Assembly: GCF_000003815.2 (NCBI RefSeq)
Contig: NC_049980.1
Location: 29,433,818 to 29,497,817, forward strand
Direction of reading: 5' to 3'
DNA length: 64,000 nucleotides
From: Branchiostoma floridae
Taxonomy: Eukaryota > Chordata > Leptocardii > Amphioxiformes > Branchiostomatidae
The stretch's first letter is position 1, and each line of letters opens with the position of its first letter. A program made the position numbers and the translations under genes. Positions 48,801-58,309 of the stretch are shown here, piece after piece. Below the pieces are notes generated by a model that was not told the DNA's origin, searched no databases, and was given only the letters and a program-made list of their open reading frames with translations.

Positions 48801-51800
48801 CACAGTCCACGCAGGGTTCACACAGGGGGTGTCTATGTGCGCAGGATCGTGTGCGGGGCTTGGCACGCAGCCGCTCTCACCGGGAAGCCAGGTCGGTCCA
48901 CTGTCACATCCTTGAACTCTGCATGTTGGAGGAAATGACTCAGGGAGAAGGGGAGAACCACTTGTGGCTAGCTAGGCTGAGTTAGGCATCAGGCAGCGGC
49001 AAGTGCATTTTGTGGATGACATCAGTATATGCCTTGATGTTTGCCTGATTTCAAGAAAAGAACCTTTTGTGACAAGAAAATCCCGAAAACAGGAAATATT
49101 CCTGTTCTTCTATAGTTGCAAAACGTCCCAGATGCCGTGACGCTAAAAGTGGTATCTCACTGCACTTGGGACACTGGTGCAGCACTGCAGGGTTCGAAAG
49201 ATTACTCAACAAATTTCAGAGATAAAGAACAAATTTTCTTAGGTTTTTGTTACGCCATTCTTGCATTAGATTTGGAATCTGCAGAGGATGTCATCCATAG
49301 AATTTACTTGCTGTGGCCTTACAACAATACTAAAAAGTTACTGATGAGAAAGAAGAACAAGTGTAAGGACTGTTGTCACCATGACAGCAAGATCCCTCCC
49401 CTTAAGAACAAAAAAGGGGTGTGGCCGACAAGAAGTGACTTAAGGCATCGATTGATGTACTTGAAGAAGAGGGCAAGTGGAATATTGCGGAGATTGGGGC
49501 ACACAGGTGTTATTCCAAAGCCATTCTTCATACCCCCGACCCCATTCACCCGCCTGCCTTTATGAAATAAACCCATTTTCCTGTAATCAATCTTACTAAG
49601 CAACATTCCTGTACATATCACATTGGCCATGGCACCGGATTACACTAATGACTCCACCTATATGCATGGAGGCGCTGCGCTCGCTTCCCATCTGATCTGG
49701 GGGGCTTTTAGAATCCGGCTCACCTTTAATCATTTACTTTGTGTAATTCATTGTCATTAGTCGGAAAGGAGGGGCGCATTTGGCTCAATTTTTGGCTAAA
49801 CCCTTGATATTGCATCAACATGATTGTGAAGCGATACGGTCAGAAGTTCATGCGGGCCCGGCATTGTAGCAGGCAACTATATCATCTGTATTAGTTAGGG
49901 GTACGGTAGTAATTGATGTGCACGCATGCTCTTCTGAGTATGAAGCATTACCCTTACTTGGAAAAAGTCAAATTATAACTGAAAACATTAGGGACAAACT
50001 TGCACTTTAACGTCACCCTGGCAGAAGAAAGTCATTTGCAGAATTCAAATCCCGATGACTTTCTTCTTTTGATGTTGCTCTGATATATACTTACACAGGC
50101 AATACCTTTCAAGGCTACCTAAAGAAAGGAAAGTCATGAATTTAAGTCACAGCGAGGATAGAGGGATTCGTACCCAAGTTCTACTCACCTGCGAGTTATG
50201 AGACATAGTGCTTCAGAAATTTGCTTCCAAGAAGGGCATTAGCAGCATTTGATGCAGTAGCAAGTCCAATGACACGCAGCAAATCAGACAATATAGAGGC
50301 AGTTTCACACCGAAATGCACATAGGTACATGCAGCAGCCAGCTTATTGCCTGCCAATGCACGCAGGTCAAGAGTCAAGGCAGAGTCGAGCGCCAAAGTCA
50401 ATTACAGACACGCATAATTTTTACAAGGTGAAATGTGTTTTGGTAATTAACATGTTCTTTGAAGTAGAAACGTCAGAAGAAAAGAGTAGGTGCCACCACG
50501 GCCACCTCTCCTTGCAAGAGATGTTATTAAATGTGGGAAGAGGGAACGCACACCTGCACTTGGCTGATTTGAGATGCACGCAGCACTTTTGATCACGCTT
50601 CAGAGTGCAGGGAGCACCCTGGAACTGCCTCCCTCCGGGGACAGCCTGCACAGTTCTGAGTAAATGAACTTGTAGTTGCCGCATGACAGCAGTGGCCTTT
50701 CCGAGAGACTGAAAGAGAAGGGCACATCACTTGTCCCCTTTGCCCTTCCTGAGTGGAGAGGCGGAGGTACCATCAATTCAAGCATCTATCAGCCAGAGAA
50801 AGAAATTACATTACACACTAGAGCTTCGGTGTATGGCGAGATTTGGGCTATTCATACAACCATTTTTGTCTTTCCCCTGACAATATGAAGATTGGCAGAG
50901 AGACAGCAAAGCCAGTGACCTAAGTGACCTCTCTGACTCAGAAGACCTTGAGTCTGTAGCTGAAGGAGGGAGCACTTCCATAGCCTGGTCATGTGACCCA
51001 ATCAGCTCTCCTTCCCAGGTCAGTTAGTACGTTCTCGTTCCTAAGTAAAGTTCTATCTACTTCAAATTTCAAAGACCATGGATACATTTTTACTATGTCG
51101 AAATACATGTACTTATTGCGTTGACAGTTTGTTTTCCAACATCCAAGCATCAAGCTGTAAGAACAAAAAGCCTACCTTTATACTTGAAAAGGTTTTCGAG
51201 TGAGACATTGATATTAAAGTATACAAGCATCTGGAGCAAGTATCCAGAGTAAGTTTGTTCATCTCTGTGTGTGTTGTCAGAATGTGACGTCAGAGGCAGC
51301 GATGGACAAGCGCTTGGAGAGAGAGCGGACCAAGATTAGCCTGGCAGAGTTTTATGCAGCCACCCCCGAGCCAAGCCCCAAGGCCAGGAGGCCAGATGAA
51401 GCCCTCCCTACAGTACGCATGATTGTTGTTCTTTATCTTTCATAGTTAATGCATGATTGAAGTCATTGTTAGCACCCAGGTTTGTGTCATTGGAAAATGT
51501 TCACGCTGTTTTTATGTCTTGCCAACCACAAATTAGACTTTGTTACGACTTTTTTATTGTGGCAGTTCGATGAGTTTAGTGACTCTTCCGTCCGTGTGAA
51601 TGCAGAAGGAGCTAACTCCCACAGAAGGGTAGAATTTTGGAATAAACCACTTTTCTTTTATACCACCTTTGAAACTACTCTTGTGGAACCAAGGACGTTA
51701 CATAGGGACTAAACAAAGGTTGCACCTGCTCTAACCAGCTCTACCCAGCTATAAGACAGTCCTAATCAATCATTTTGTTCCCACAGGCAATACCCATTGT

Positions 51801-54474
51801 CAATCATAATTAGCCAACCATATCAGACAGACAGTAGTAGTAGTAGCAGTCACACTTTAATAACTGTTGTAGTGAGCATGCTTTAATTTTTCTTGTATAC
51901 CCAATAAAGGAATAAGTCCTTGAGCTCTCTCAATGATAGGAAACTCAAAAGTGGACTGATTTTTTGTTTGTTTCATCACTGTGTACATCTCTGTGGCCTT
52001 TCACAGGACAGCCTGTTGGTCTAATTACTTTACCTTTCCCACACATTTGTTCAAATGTTGAATACAGGAGTTATCTCTTTTATTTTGTAGGAACATCTTA
52101 GACAAAGTGAGCCAATGGAAGCCTTTGTAGAAGAGACCCAGGAAGACTTGACATTGGAAGACAACGAGGGTAGGTTTGTCTACGATGATGATGACTATGA
52201 GGAAGATGAAGAAGAAGATGAGGAACTCCACGACTTGTATGAAGATGATTATGAAGAAGATGATGATGATAACGAGTCAATGACAGCTGTCAATCATGAT
52301 GCCAAATGTAATTCTGAAGTGACAATCAATGACAATCATAAGAAAATGGAAAAAATGACAAATAAGGTTGACAGTACTATTCAAGAATCGTGCAAAACTG
52401 AAAGCAGCATGTCCACGGAAAGCCTCCCCTTATCCAAGGAGGAAGGATATGACAGTCCTATGCAAGAGCCATCGGTAAAGGAAAGAAGGATTTCAGCTAA
52501 CAGTCCGTCCAGCTCAACAAAGCCAGCAACAAGTGCCATAGCACAGAATTTCATTCCTGCTTTAACAGGACTGCGTCACCAACTACTAAGCCGTCCACTG
52601 ACTTCAAAGACCGTCCAGTTCTAGAAGACTTGGAGATGCACCCAGAAGACATGTCCATGTCTATAGATGAGGAATAAGTAGCGAGACAGGTACAACATCC
52701 TTCTGCTCTTCACCTGTTGGGTCGAACAGCAAGAATAAAGTCAGCTTTAGTCCAGGCATAGAACATAGCAGTAGTAACCTACACATGGGAGCAAAAGTCC
52801 CAGTCATGCCATCAAAGCCTCGCAGCCAATCAGAAAGCTCGCAGTACCTTCCACGGTCCCGTAGTTTCATGTCGGGCCCAACAAATCGTAGCACAAAATA
52901 TGTATCGAGGCCGCAGACACAGGAACATCACGCAGACAAAGCCCACAAAGTCATGGTGACTAACTTTGGGTTCGTCGACCTGCCTGCGAGCAGTCATCAG
53001 AGGGTTGCTCATCCACCACCGAGGCCAAAGACTCAGGCCAGACCCAGGCAGGCTAGGGCAAGGGATGAACCATCCAGACAGGTACGTGTCATAGATGTAC
53101 TGTGTTACAATCAGTCTAACTTTATCAGATGAATGTGTTCGTCATATGTGCCAAAGTTCATGTAATTTTGTTCAACTGAAAATTGGGTGTTGGATGTTCC
53201 CAATATGGCAATTACTAAGCTATTTGCTCATCAAATTGTTGAGGTATTGTCTCTTCTTCTCTTTGATGGAATACATGTAAAATCTTCCCTTGCATCACTT
53301 CCCTATTCTGTTAGGTGACAGAAAATATTGAAAAGACCGGAACAATAACATATTGTAGACCCAGCCTATCCATCCACCTTGATTTAAGTGCATCACTCCC
53401 AATAAAAAAGCACATCTCTTTGTCAAAGATCGCTTTTTGATGGATAACACTGCCAATAGTAGAAGACACTTGCCAGGATATTGCCTGAAGGCAGTACTCC
53501 TGACTTCTGTGGGATGCCAGGTGGTGGCTGGAGGCTTACTAACTAGCCTGGTCTGCCTGACCTCACTGTTAACTTCTGACATGGGCTGTCACATCCCTTC
53601 ACTCAGACTCTTGGTTCTCAAGCTAATCTTTTACAGCAACTGTCAGAGCCGCTTACTGTGGGTCATGTACATGGTTGACATCCAAGCTATTTTTGAGGCC
53701 TGACTTTGCTTCCAAATTGGTACAGCCCTTAATTGATATATTGTGTCTATCGTTCGGCTGAAAGGTTGCCCGTTCAATTTGGTTTTTTTATTGTTCCTTC
53801 AGAGTGGGAGTCGACCCATGGTTCCTGTCCCACCTAGCAAGAGGCCATCCACATCTTCCGACATGCAGTCTGTCGCATCACTGTGGAGTTCGAGGGAGAT
53901 GCCGTCCAGTAGATCCGCAATGTCTTCCAAGATTCAGACTCCTTCCAGAAGAAGACCATCGCACCTTAAAAACATCGCTTCCTCCACAAATCCCCAGGTC
54001 CAGGATGCTGCAAATCACAGGCTAGAATTTAAGAAAAGTAACGCCGGTCCCTACGATATGCAAATGTCCAGTCCAAAACGGGACCCCGTTGTCGAACGCA
54101 AGCCATACGTACTAAGGTCCCATCCGTTCCAGCCCGCTAGTGTGCTAGAGAGGAAGGGCAGCGGTGAGGTTGTGCAGTCTAGGCACAGGGATAATCGGGA
54201 GGTATCGCTTCCAGCAGGTGGATTGGCTTGGTCCAAGGTTACCGGCCTGACCAGGTATCCCACGGAGGGGTCTGGTTCAAGTCAGGCTTCAGATGGTGTG
54301 GGTCCAAATCCACTTGTCAGCGATGTAATGGGCCCCAGCTGGGAGCAGCCAGTGTTTTCTTCTGGTACTGCCTGGCGGGCTAAGTCCAGAGCCAAAGATC
54401 CCATTCTGTCAGGCTCTAAAACAGATCCCAAACCACCCCAACAGGGCAAACGAGGTGAAGTAGGGCCAAGCTAG
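42683..54474 (+). CDS. RCC1-repeat protein with acidic and basic disordered tail (six exons, joined)
   Basis: Joined coding parts are 42683-42806, 48727-48891, 50891-51018, 51281-51412, 52091-53081 and 53803-54474. All junctions are GT/AG and every phase matches (0/1, 1/1, 1/0, 0/0, 0/0, 0/stop). Exons 2 and 3 (numbered so that the candidate first exon at 37166 is exon 1) encode two RCC1-type repeats: GQLGQG, then CGESYSAALTD, then LGELYMWGKN and VCGAWHAAALTG. RCC1 repeats normally form seven-bladed propellers that bind Ran, small GTPases or chromatin; here only about two blades are visible. The rest is low complexity: a Ser/Asp linker, an acidic run of about 31 residues, and a basic Ser/Pro/Arg-rich C-terminus, all probably disordered. 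With the candidate first exon and two frameshift corrections the product would be about 792 residues. I cannot assign an ortholog; RPGR- or UVR8-like names would rest on the repeats alone. Function unknown. Confidence 0.8.
42808..42832. repeat. TTGGAC hexanucleotide run at the splice donor
   Basis: GTACTTGGACTTGGACTTGG and onward: about four hexamers starting two bases into the intron. The donor's +3 to +6 positions are part of the repeat. Confidence 0.8.
42975..43105 (+). mobile_element. tRNA-derived SINE
   Basis: TAGGTGTAATGG (A-box-like) and GTGAGTTTGATCCTGG (B-box-like) about 30 bases apart are followed by the characteristic body ACCAAAGACTTTTAAAATGG. The head is too degenerate for a functional tRNA. 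A duplicated GGTACATGTACAT lies inside. Confidence 0.6.
43427..43829. mobile_element. hAT-like MITE with 8-bp target-site duplication, carrying a nested MITE
   Basis: It starts CAGGGCTGTCTCCGG and ends CCTGGAGACATCCCTG. CCTCTCAA (43419-43426) and CCTCTCAC (43830-43837) flank it. Removing the insert at 43594-43766 leaves about 230 bp, similar to the 202-bp relative at 34560. No ORF. Confidence 0.85.
43594..43766. mobile_element. Nested MITE with ~37-bp TIRs and TA target site
   Basis: The left TAATCTCCAAGCAGATCCTA and right TAGGATCTGCTTGGAGATTA ends are inverted. The symmetry extends through GCATAAGATAGTA / TACTATCTTATGC. TA on both sides suggests a Tc1/mariner-type duplication. It lies wholly inside the hAT-like element. 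Confidence 0.9.
44541..44886. repeat. Three-copy minisatellite, 111-113 bp
   Basis: TGTAGGTGGGATG(TG) followed by a C-run of 11, 10 and 12 bases begins units at 44541, 44652 and 44764, with a partial fourth at 44877. Each unit contains TTAGTGTCACTGATGT and CTGTCTCCCCTTACAG, a good 3' splice-site look-alike. Confidence 0.9.
45700..47250. promoter_or_regulatory. Candidate intronic cis-regulatory block
   Basis: Compared with the flanks this is less AT-rich and holds many homeodomain-type words: TTAAATTAACC (about 46059), GAATTAATCAAC, CTAATGACATTAGCA, CCATTAATTCGG, GTTATTAATATT. No exon is supportable although short ORFs exist on both strands. Enhancer role and conservation are inference. Confidence 0.35.
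47627..48780. repeat. Six-copy tandem array carrying the exon-3 splice acceptor
   Basis: Units begin GTYCACATYTYATTGGTC at 47627, 47798, 48008, 48183, 48384 and 48546 (spacing 162-210 bp). Each then has GGTAGTTTTGACTACT, ACTAGTAGACAC, a CTCCCCCAAACATAC segment and an acceptor-like TCTCCAG, followed by a copy of the first codons of exon 3. The last unit contains the real exon boundary at 48727; the others are decayed. Confidence 0.85.
48727..48891 (+). CDS. RCC1-repeat gene, exon 3 (second RCC1 repeat)
   Basis: The acceptor is TGCATCTCCAG at 48726 and the donor CCAG|GTCGGT at 48892. The exon is 165 bp, phase 1 to 1. It encodes LGELYMWGKNSS, a 30-residue loop rich in R and H, then RRIVCGAWHAAALTGKP. 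The WG and CG.WHAAALTG signatures are unmistakable RCC1 features. The first ~50 bp and the 3' splice site are the last and only functional copy of a tandem array that fills the preceding kilobase of intron. The exon is followed by a 2-kb intron. Confidence 0.85.
48892..50890 (+). other. Intron 3 of the RCC1-repeat gene (2.0 kb)
   Basis: GTCGGT donor and TATGAAG acceptor, phase 1. It contains a 149-codon open stretch (49116-49565, Lys/Arg/Cys-rich, no recognised domain), a homeodomain-motif-rich patch at 49640-49960, a 13-bp hairpin at 50023-50067 (AGAAGAAAGTCAT / ATGACTTTCTTCT), and a B-box-like GGGTACGAATCCC on the minus strand near 50165 that may mark a SINE fragment. Confidence 0.6.
50891..51018 (+). 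CDS. RCC1-repeat gene, exon 4 (Ser/Asp linker)
   Basis: The acceptor is AATATGAAG after a TCTTTCCCCTG tract, and the donor TTCCCAG|GTCAGT at 51019. The exon is 128 bp, phase 1 to 0. It encodes DWQRDSKASDLSDLSDSEDL and then about 22 Ser/Glu-rich residues ending PISSPSQ. The alternative AG eight bases downstream (50897-50898) runs into a stop within seven codons, which decides the start. The repeated S-D-L/S-D-S motif resembles casein-kinase-type acidic Ser linkers (inference). Confidence 0.7.
51019..51280 (+). other. Intron 4 of the RCC1-repeat gene (262 bp)
   Basis: GTCAGT donor, GTGTTGTCAG acceptor, phase 0. Stop-rich; nothing else seen. Confidence 0.7.
51281..51412 (+). CDS. RCC1-repeat gene, exon 5 (charged helical linker)
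   Basis: The acceptor is GTGTTGTCAG at 51280 and the donor CCTACA|GTACGC at 51413. The exon is exactly 44 codons, phase 0 to 0. It encodes NVTSEAAMDKRLERERTKIS followed by LAEFYAATPEPSPKARRPD and a short tail. The first half is likely helical and charged; the second is Pro/Ser-rich. The flanking introns are short (262 and 678 bp), which supports this tight exon cluster. Confidence 0.75.
51413..52090 (+). other. Intron 5 of the RCC1-repeat gene (678 bp)
   Basis: GTACGC donor, TTTTATTTTGTAG acceptor, phase 0. Contains AGTAGTAGTAGCAGT; otherwise nothing notable. Confidence 0.7.
52091..53081 (+). CDS. RCC1-repeat gene, exon 6 (acidic domain), with two apparent frameshifts
   Basis: The acceptor is TATTTTGTAG at 52090 and the donor AGACAG|GTACGT at 53082. 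The first ~157 codons (52091 to about 52561) are open in one frame. They begin EHLRQSEPMEAFVEETQEDL and include an acidic stretch of Asp/Glu/Tyr with GAT/GAA codons (52175-52280). From about 52561 the sensible frame moves to one encoding TASPTTKPSTDFKDRP up to MSIDEE (52672-52674), which then meets TAA. From about 52673 a third frame encodes ISSETGTTSFCSSP and continues through VMVTNFGFVDLP to the donor in phase 0. Each shift equals one missing base beside a short homopolymer (TTT near 52561, AA near 52674). I see no plausible mini-introns. Draft consensus errors or a damaged allele are both possible. Confidence 0.7.
53082..53802 (+). other. Intron 6 of the RCC1-repeat gene (721 bp)
   Basis: GTACGT donor, TGTTCCTTCAG acceptor, phase 0. 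Mixed composition; no exon or repeat recognised. Confidence 0.7.
53803..54474 (+). CDS. RCC1-repeat gene, terminal coding exon 7 (basic Ser/Pro-rich tail)
   Basis: The acceptor is TGTTCCTTCAG at 53802. The exon is open in phase 0 for 223 codons to TAG at 54472. It starts SGSRPMVPVPPSKRPSTSS and is rich in Ser, Arg, Lys and Pro, with short basic patches such as SRRRPS, KRDPVVERKPY and GKRGEVGPS near the end. No folded domain is recognised. The length of the open frame and its codon texture, against stop-rich surroundings, support it as real coding sequence. It is likely intrinsically disordered. Confidence 0.8.
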   Translation, partial: SGSRPMVPVPPSKRPSTSSDMQSVASLWSSREMPSSRSAMSSKIQTPSRRRPSHLKNIASSTNPQVQDAANHRLEFKKSNAGPYDMQMSSPKRDPVVERKPYVLRSHPFQPASVLERKGSGEVVQSRHRDNREVSLPAGGLAWSKVTGLTRYPTEGSGSSQASDGVGPNPLVSDVMGPSWEQPVFSSGTAWRAKSRAKDPILSGSKTDPKPPQQGKRGEVGPS

Positions 54475-55200
54475 GCAGGGCAGAGCTCAAGTAGTACAGG
54501 GCAAAGATGTCAGGCAGGTCAGAGCACACACTAGCATGGGCAGTCAGGGCTGATTATGATACAGGGCCTTGAGGCAATGCTGCTGCTGTCTTCTCAGGAC
54601 AAGGGATCTGTGTCAATAGGGGAAAACAAGTCAAAATAGCTGTGGTTGGAAAGGGACCAAAAAATTAATCCAATGCAGTTGCAATACTGGTATTTGGAAA
54701 TGATTACCAAGAGATAAGACAGAGACACTTTATACAAGCATAAGTTTTGTATTAAAAGAAAAATGTGCTGAATGTGTAATCATGTGATTTGAGTAATCAA
54801 AGATAGCCTATTTTTATACTCCTGATCTGATGATGATTAAATTGCTATATTTGAGAGGAAAAGAGATTGATGTACATTTGTAAGTGTGAAAGAATATCAT
54901 TATCTTTTGATAAACATTGTAGCCAAATATTACTATAAATTCCTATGATATAAGTGCTGCTGCTGTGTTTCTTTAGGCTGTTGCTTGCTGTGAGTTTTTT
55001 TCTTTATTTTTCAAGTCATGAAGACAAATCAACTTTTTCCTTATCAGTGTTGAAAATGTGCAAAATAAGAATGTCACTTTTCTTTGTGTAAAGTGGAGTA
55101 ATGATGTGATTCATTCCCTTGTTTCGTCTTTTTCTCTTACATTTCTGAATTGTGTGTGTGCGTGTATTTTATAAATAAATGTTTTTGATTTTAGAGAGCT
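54475..55200 (+). other. 3' UTR of the RCC1-repeat gene
   Basis: AT-rich sequence follows the stop at 54472-54474, with no further open frame. A canonical AATAAA sits at 55174-55179. Cleavage is expected roughly 15-25 bp later, near 55195-55205, where a T/G-rich stretch (GTTTTTGATTTT) follows. The first 100 bases contain GGGCAGAGC/CAGGGCAAAG motifs like those around 940-1140. Confidence 0.6.
55174..55179 (+). promoter_or_regulatory. Polyadenylation signal AATAAA (RCC1-repeat gene)
   Basis: Exact AATAAA in the context TTTTATAAATAAATG, about 700 bp after the stop codon, with a T/G-rich downstream element. A second AATAAA at 55448-55453 could serve a longer 3' UTR. Confidence 0.6.
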
Positions 55201-55681
55201 ATTAAGTCTTTTTCCTGACTATTACCACGAATGCACCAAACCAGTAGGGTACATGATGTATTGATGGAGTGGTGGCAGTGCAGCATGGTGGCAATCATAG
55301 CTGGGGACGCTGTTCCACCAGCTATTTGTCTGGATCGGTGTCACATGTTGGCAGCTCGGATGTACCCGTTCTGTGGTCCAATCAGGATCACTTGTATCCA
55401 CTAGCCTCCCAACAATCAATCTATGCTGCTACATTTGTCTCAGCCTCAATAAAGCCAAGGTAATCCCTTAACTAATCTGAAGTCTATAGCTGAAATCACA
55501 GAGTGGCCACTTTTAATTAGATCTATGCTGCGACATGTAACCCAATAAATTGTTGGGGGATTAGAGGAATGAGACTTCTTCCAAATACAGTTGCCTAGCT
55601 GTATGCCATATAGGTCATGAATGTGGCCCGCATTCTCGTCTGATTCTGGGTTATAGGATGAGTCCCAAAGCTGCGGTTATG
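55201..55681. other. Convergent intergenic sequence
   Basis: No exon. A second AATAAA at 55448 could extend the RCC1-repeat transcript. Confidence 0.3.
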
Positions 55682-56034
55682 GAAAGAACCTGTCTGTTAC
55701 AAGTGGAACAGAGCTGCAGGGCACGAAGCAACTTCTCCCTTTCTTTCTTATTTCTTCTTCTTGAGACAACCTGTTTCTTTTGTCAACATTCAGGAAGCGA
55801 GCATTGTCTCAGACTTACCACTTTTCTTTCCACTTTTTACATGTACCTCTAGACTATAGTTAGTATAACCTTGTCTGCTACAAGTGCAACAGAGCTGCTT
55901 AGCATGAAGCAACTTCTCCCTGTGTTTCTTATTTCTTCTACTTGAGACAACCTGTTTCTTTCGTCAACATTCAAGAAGAGAGCATTGTCTCGGACTTACC
56001 GCTTTTGTTTTTACTATTTACTTCTTGACTATGA
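55682..56034. repeat. Two-copy tandem duplication, ~181-bp period
   Basis: TGTCTG(T/C)TACAAGTG(G/C)AACAG starts at 55691 and 55872. Both units continue through GAAGCAACTTCTCCCT and GAGACAACCTGTTTCTTT to GAGCATTGTCTC. Confidence 0.85.
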
Positions 56035-56084
56035 CCCTGCCCCTGTTGCCTTTTGTTAAACCAATGGCTACCTTAGCACGCTGA

Positions 56085-56888
56085 AGGGTATAAGTATTGA
56101 ACTCGTCCCAACTGCCTGATGTTTAACTTTAAATGAATAAATGCCACCGGTCCTTTCTTCCCCTCACCTTAGTAGTTGTTCTTGGTACCAGCACTTGTTT
56201 GCTGGGTATATAACTATTGAAGTAGCCCCAACTACCTGATGTTTAGATGAATAAATGCCACCGGTCCTTTCTTCCCCTCACCTTTATATAGTTGTTCTTG
56301 GTACCAGCACTTGTTTGCTGGGTATATAACTATTGAGGTAGCCCCATATGCCTGATGTTTAAATGAATAAATGCCACCGGTCCTTTCTTCCCCCCACCTG
56401 AGTAGTTGTACTGGTATCAGCACTTGTTTGCTGGGTATATAACTATTGAAGTAGCCCCATATGCCTGATGTTTAAATGAATAAATGCCACCGGTCCTTTC
56501 TTCCCCCCACCTGAGTAGTTGTTCTCAGTACCAGCACTTGTTTGCTGGGTATATAACTATTGAGGTAGCCCCATATGCCTGATGTTTAAATGAATAAATG
56601 CCACCGGTCCTTTCTTCCCCCCACCTGAGTAGTTGTACTGGTATCAGCACTTGTTTGCTGGGTATATAACTATTGAAGTAGCCCCATATGCCTGATGTTT
56701 AAATGAATAAATGCCACCGGTCCTTTCTTCCCCCCACCTGAGTAGTTGTTCTCAGTACCAGCACTTGTTTGCTGGGTATATAACTATTGAAGTAGCCCCA
56801 TATGCCTGATGTTTAAATGAATAAATGCCACCGGTCCTTTCTTCCCCCCACCTGAGTAGTTGTACTGGTATCAGCACTTGTTTGCTGA
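56085..56888. repeat. Seven-copy ~114-bp minisatellite with dimeric higher-order pattern
   Basis: GCCACCGGTCCTTTCTTCCC recurs at 56143, 56257, 56373, 56486, 56600, 56713 and 56827 (spacing 113-116). Later units alternate between TTGTACTGGTATCAG and TTGTTCTCAGTACCAG, giving a ~227-bp dimer. Each unit also has GGGTATATAACTATTGA. Confidence 0.9.
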
Positions 56889-58309
56889 TGATTAATCAAG
56901 GGGAACATGACAGGCCTGAAGGCTAATCAGGGGACCTGTAAACACGGCTGGTGCTGAATTGATAAGTGATGCAGGAAAGATCTGCCCCGTCTTTGTCCAG
57001 CAGTCACTCTCAAAACTCTCGTCATGAAGGATCATGAAGCATCTCTTTTCCCTTCAAGTTTCTGTCAAATGCAGAATTCTAAAATTTCTATAGATGACAT
57101 ACTGTATTGCTGTATCTGATAAGTGAAACATAACATAGGGGTGGTGCAATTTTGGACTGCGATCGGTGGTTCCTTTGGATACAAGGTGGCTGCCATGTTT
57201 ACGTAAGTGTGCCCCATCAGGGCCTAGATTGTTGTGGACTTGTTTGAGGATGAGAGCGGGGTGTCCACTCAACGTGTTTACTGTCTTGCCTGTTAGTGTA
57301 CCACCCCGGCCACTGCAAACAACCTCGGACAGCCCAGACACCAACACAAGTACCAGCAGATGTCAGAAGGGAACGGTTGGGCAAACATCTGCATAGTTAC
57401 AATGTCTTGCAAGGGTGTGTGCCCCTCAAACACTGCTGGGATATGTTAAACCTAGAGACATGTCATGGAAGGTGCCAGAATTAATGACCTAGATCCCAAT
57501 GTAGGACAACTCTGCATTGAAAACTAAACACAGAGCAATGAAGGGTATATACAATGTGAAATGCTGGCACTCCTTTTCAATGCTATGTATGAAAGATGGA
57601 GTTTTCCCCTCCTGTCATACTTCATCCCAGTACTTGAGATACAGCTGAGATATTGGCCGGCGTCAGTTGGTCATAATTGTACAAGATTTCTAGTTGTAAT
57701 CATAACTGCGCAAATGTAATCCCTGAAGTCTTACAGCAAAAATTGAAGACCATCCTCAGTGCTAAGAGTTACAACTTGCAAGTCAACAAGTCTTTTAAAA
57801 ATGTGCACACTTCTAAATACAGACTACACTCAATGGTTACGGGTGGTATAATATTCACTGATGACCGACCAAGACTTGTCATAATGTCAGGTTTTGTGGT
57901 TTTCATACTTGATGTGTACAGTCTCAGGCTATGCAGGCTGTTATATATACATACTACTTTTCTTTTTACTTGTAAATGTAAATCTGCCTTTGAACTGTTT
58001 CAGAAGATCTTCAATCTTTTCATAGATTTCTTTTGCACTTTTCTGTCGGATATATTTTCTACCTGTTTTTCTACCTGTGTCAGATTGGTATGTGCTGTAA
58101 TCATCTTCATTTCATCAGCAGCATTCCTCTGTGTTTTGGTCCCTGTAGAGTGACCTAACTAGACAGGGCACGAACATAATAAACTTCCAGTCCTCTCTCT
58201 CTCTGCTGACAGCTTTTGCAGGACTACTGCTTTAATGAATAAGCACCTCCCACACACAAAAAAAACTACAAGAGAAAGTTTCCTAAGCTAAGCAGAACTC
58301 CAAACTCCT
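56889..58309. other. Convergent intergenic sequence
   Basis: A 158-codon open stretch at 57677-58153 has a hydrophobic, Cys/Phe-rich C-terminus but no start context, splice or domain support. 57240-57480 is mildly GC-richer. No gene asserted. Confidence 0.3.

Noticed and set aside
50150-50215. Minus-strand tRNA gene suggested by GGGTACGAATCCC
   Set aside because: Only a B-box-like arm is present; no acceptor stem or anticodon arm can be drawn.
57296-57475. Possible plus-strand alternative last exon after CTTGCCTGTTAG
   Set aside because: Two frames look equally plausible, and it lies beyond a good polyadenylation signal of the RCC1-repeat gene.
57677-58153. 158-codon plus-strand frame with a hydrophobic C-terminus
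   Set aside because: Hydrophobic T-rich codons reflect composition; no conserved motif, and it lies between two 3' ends.
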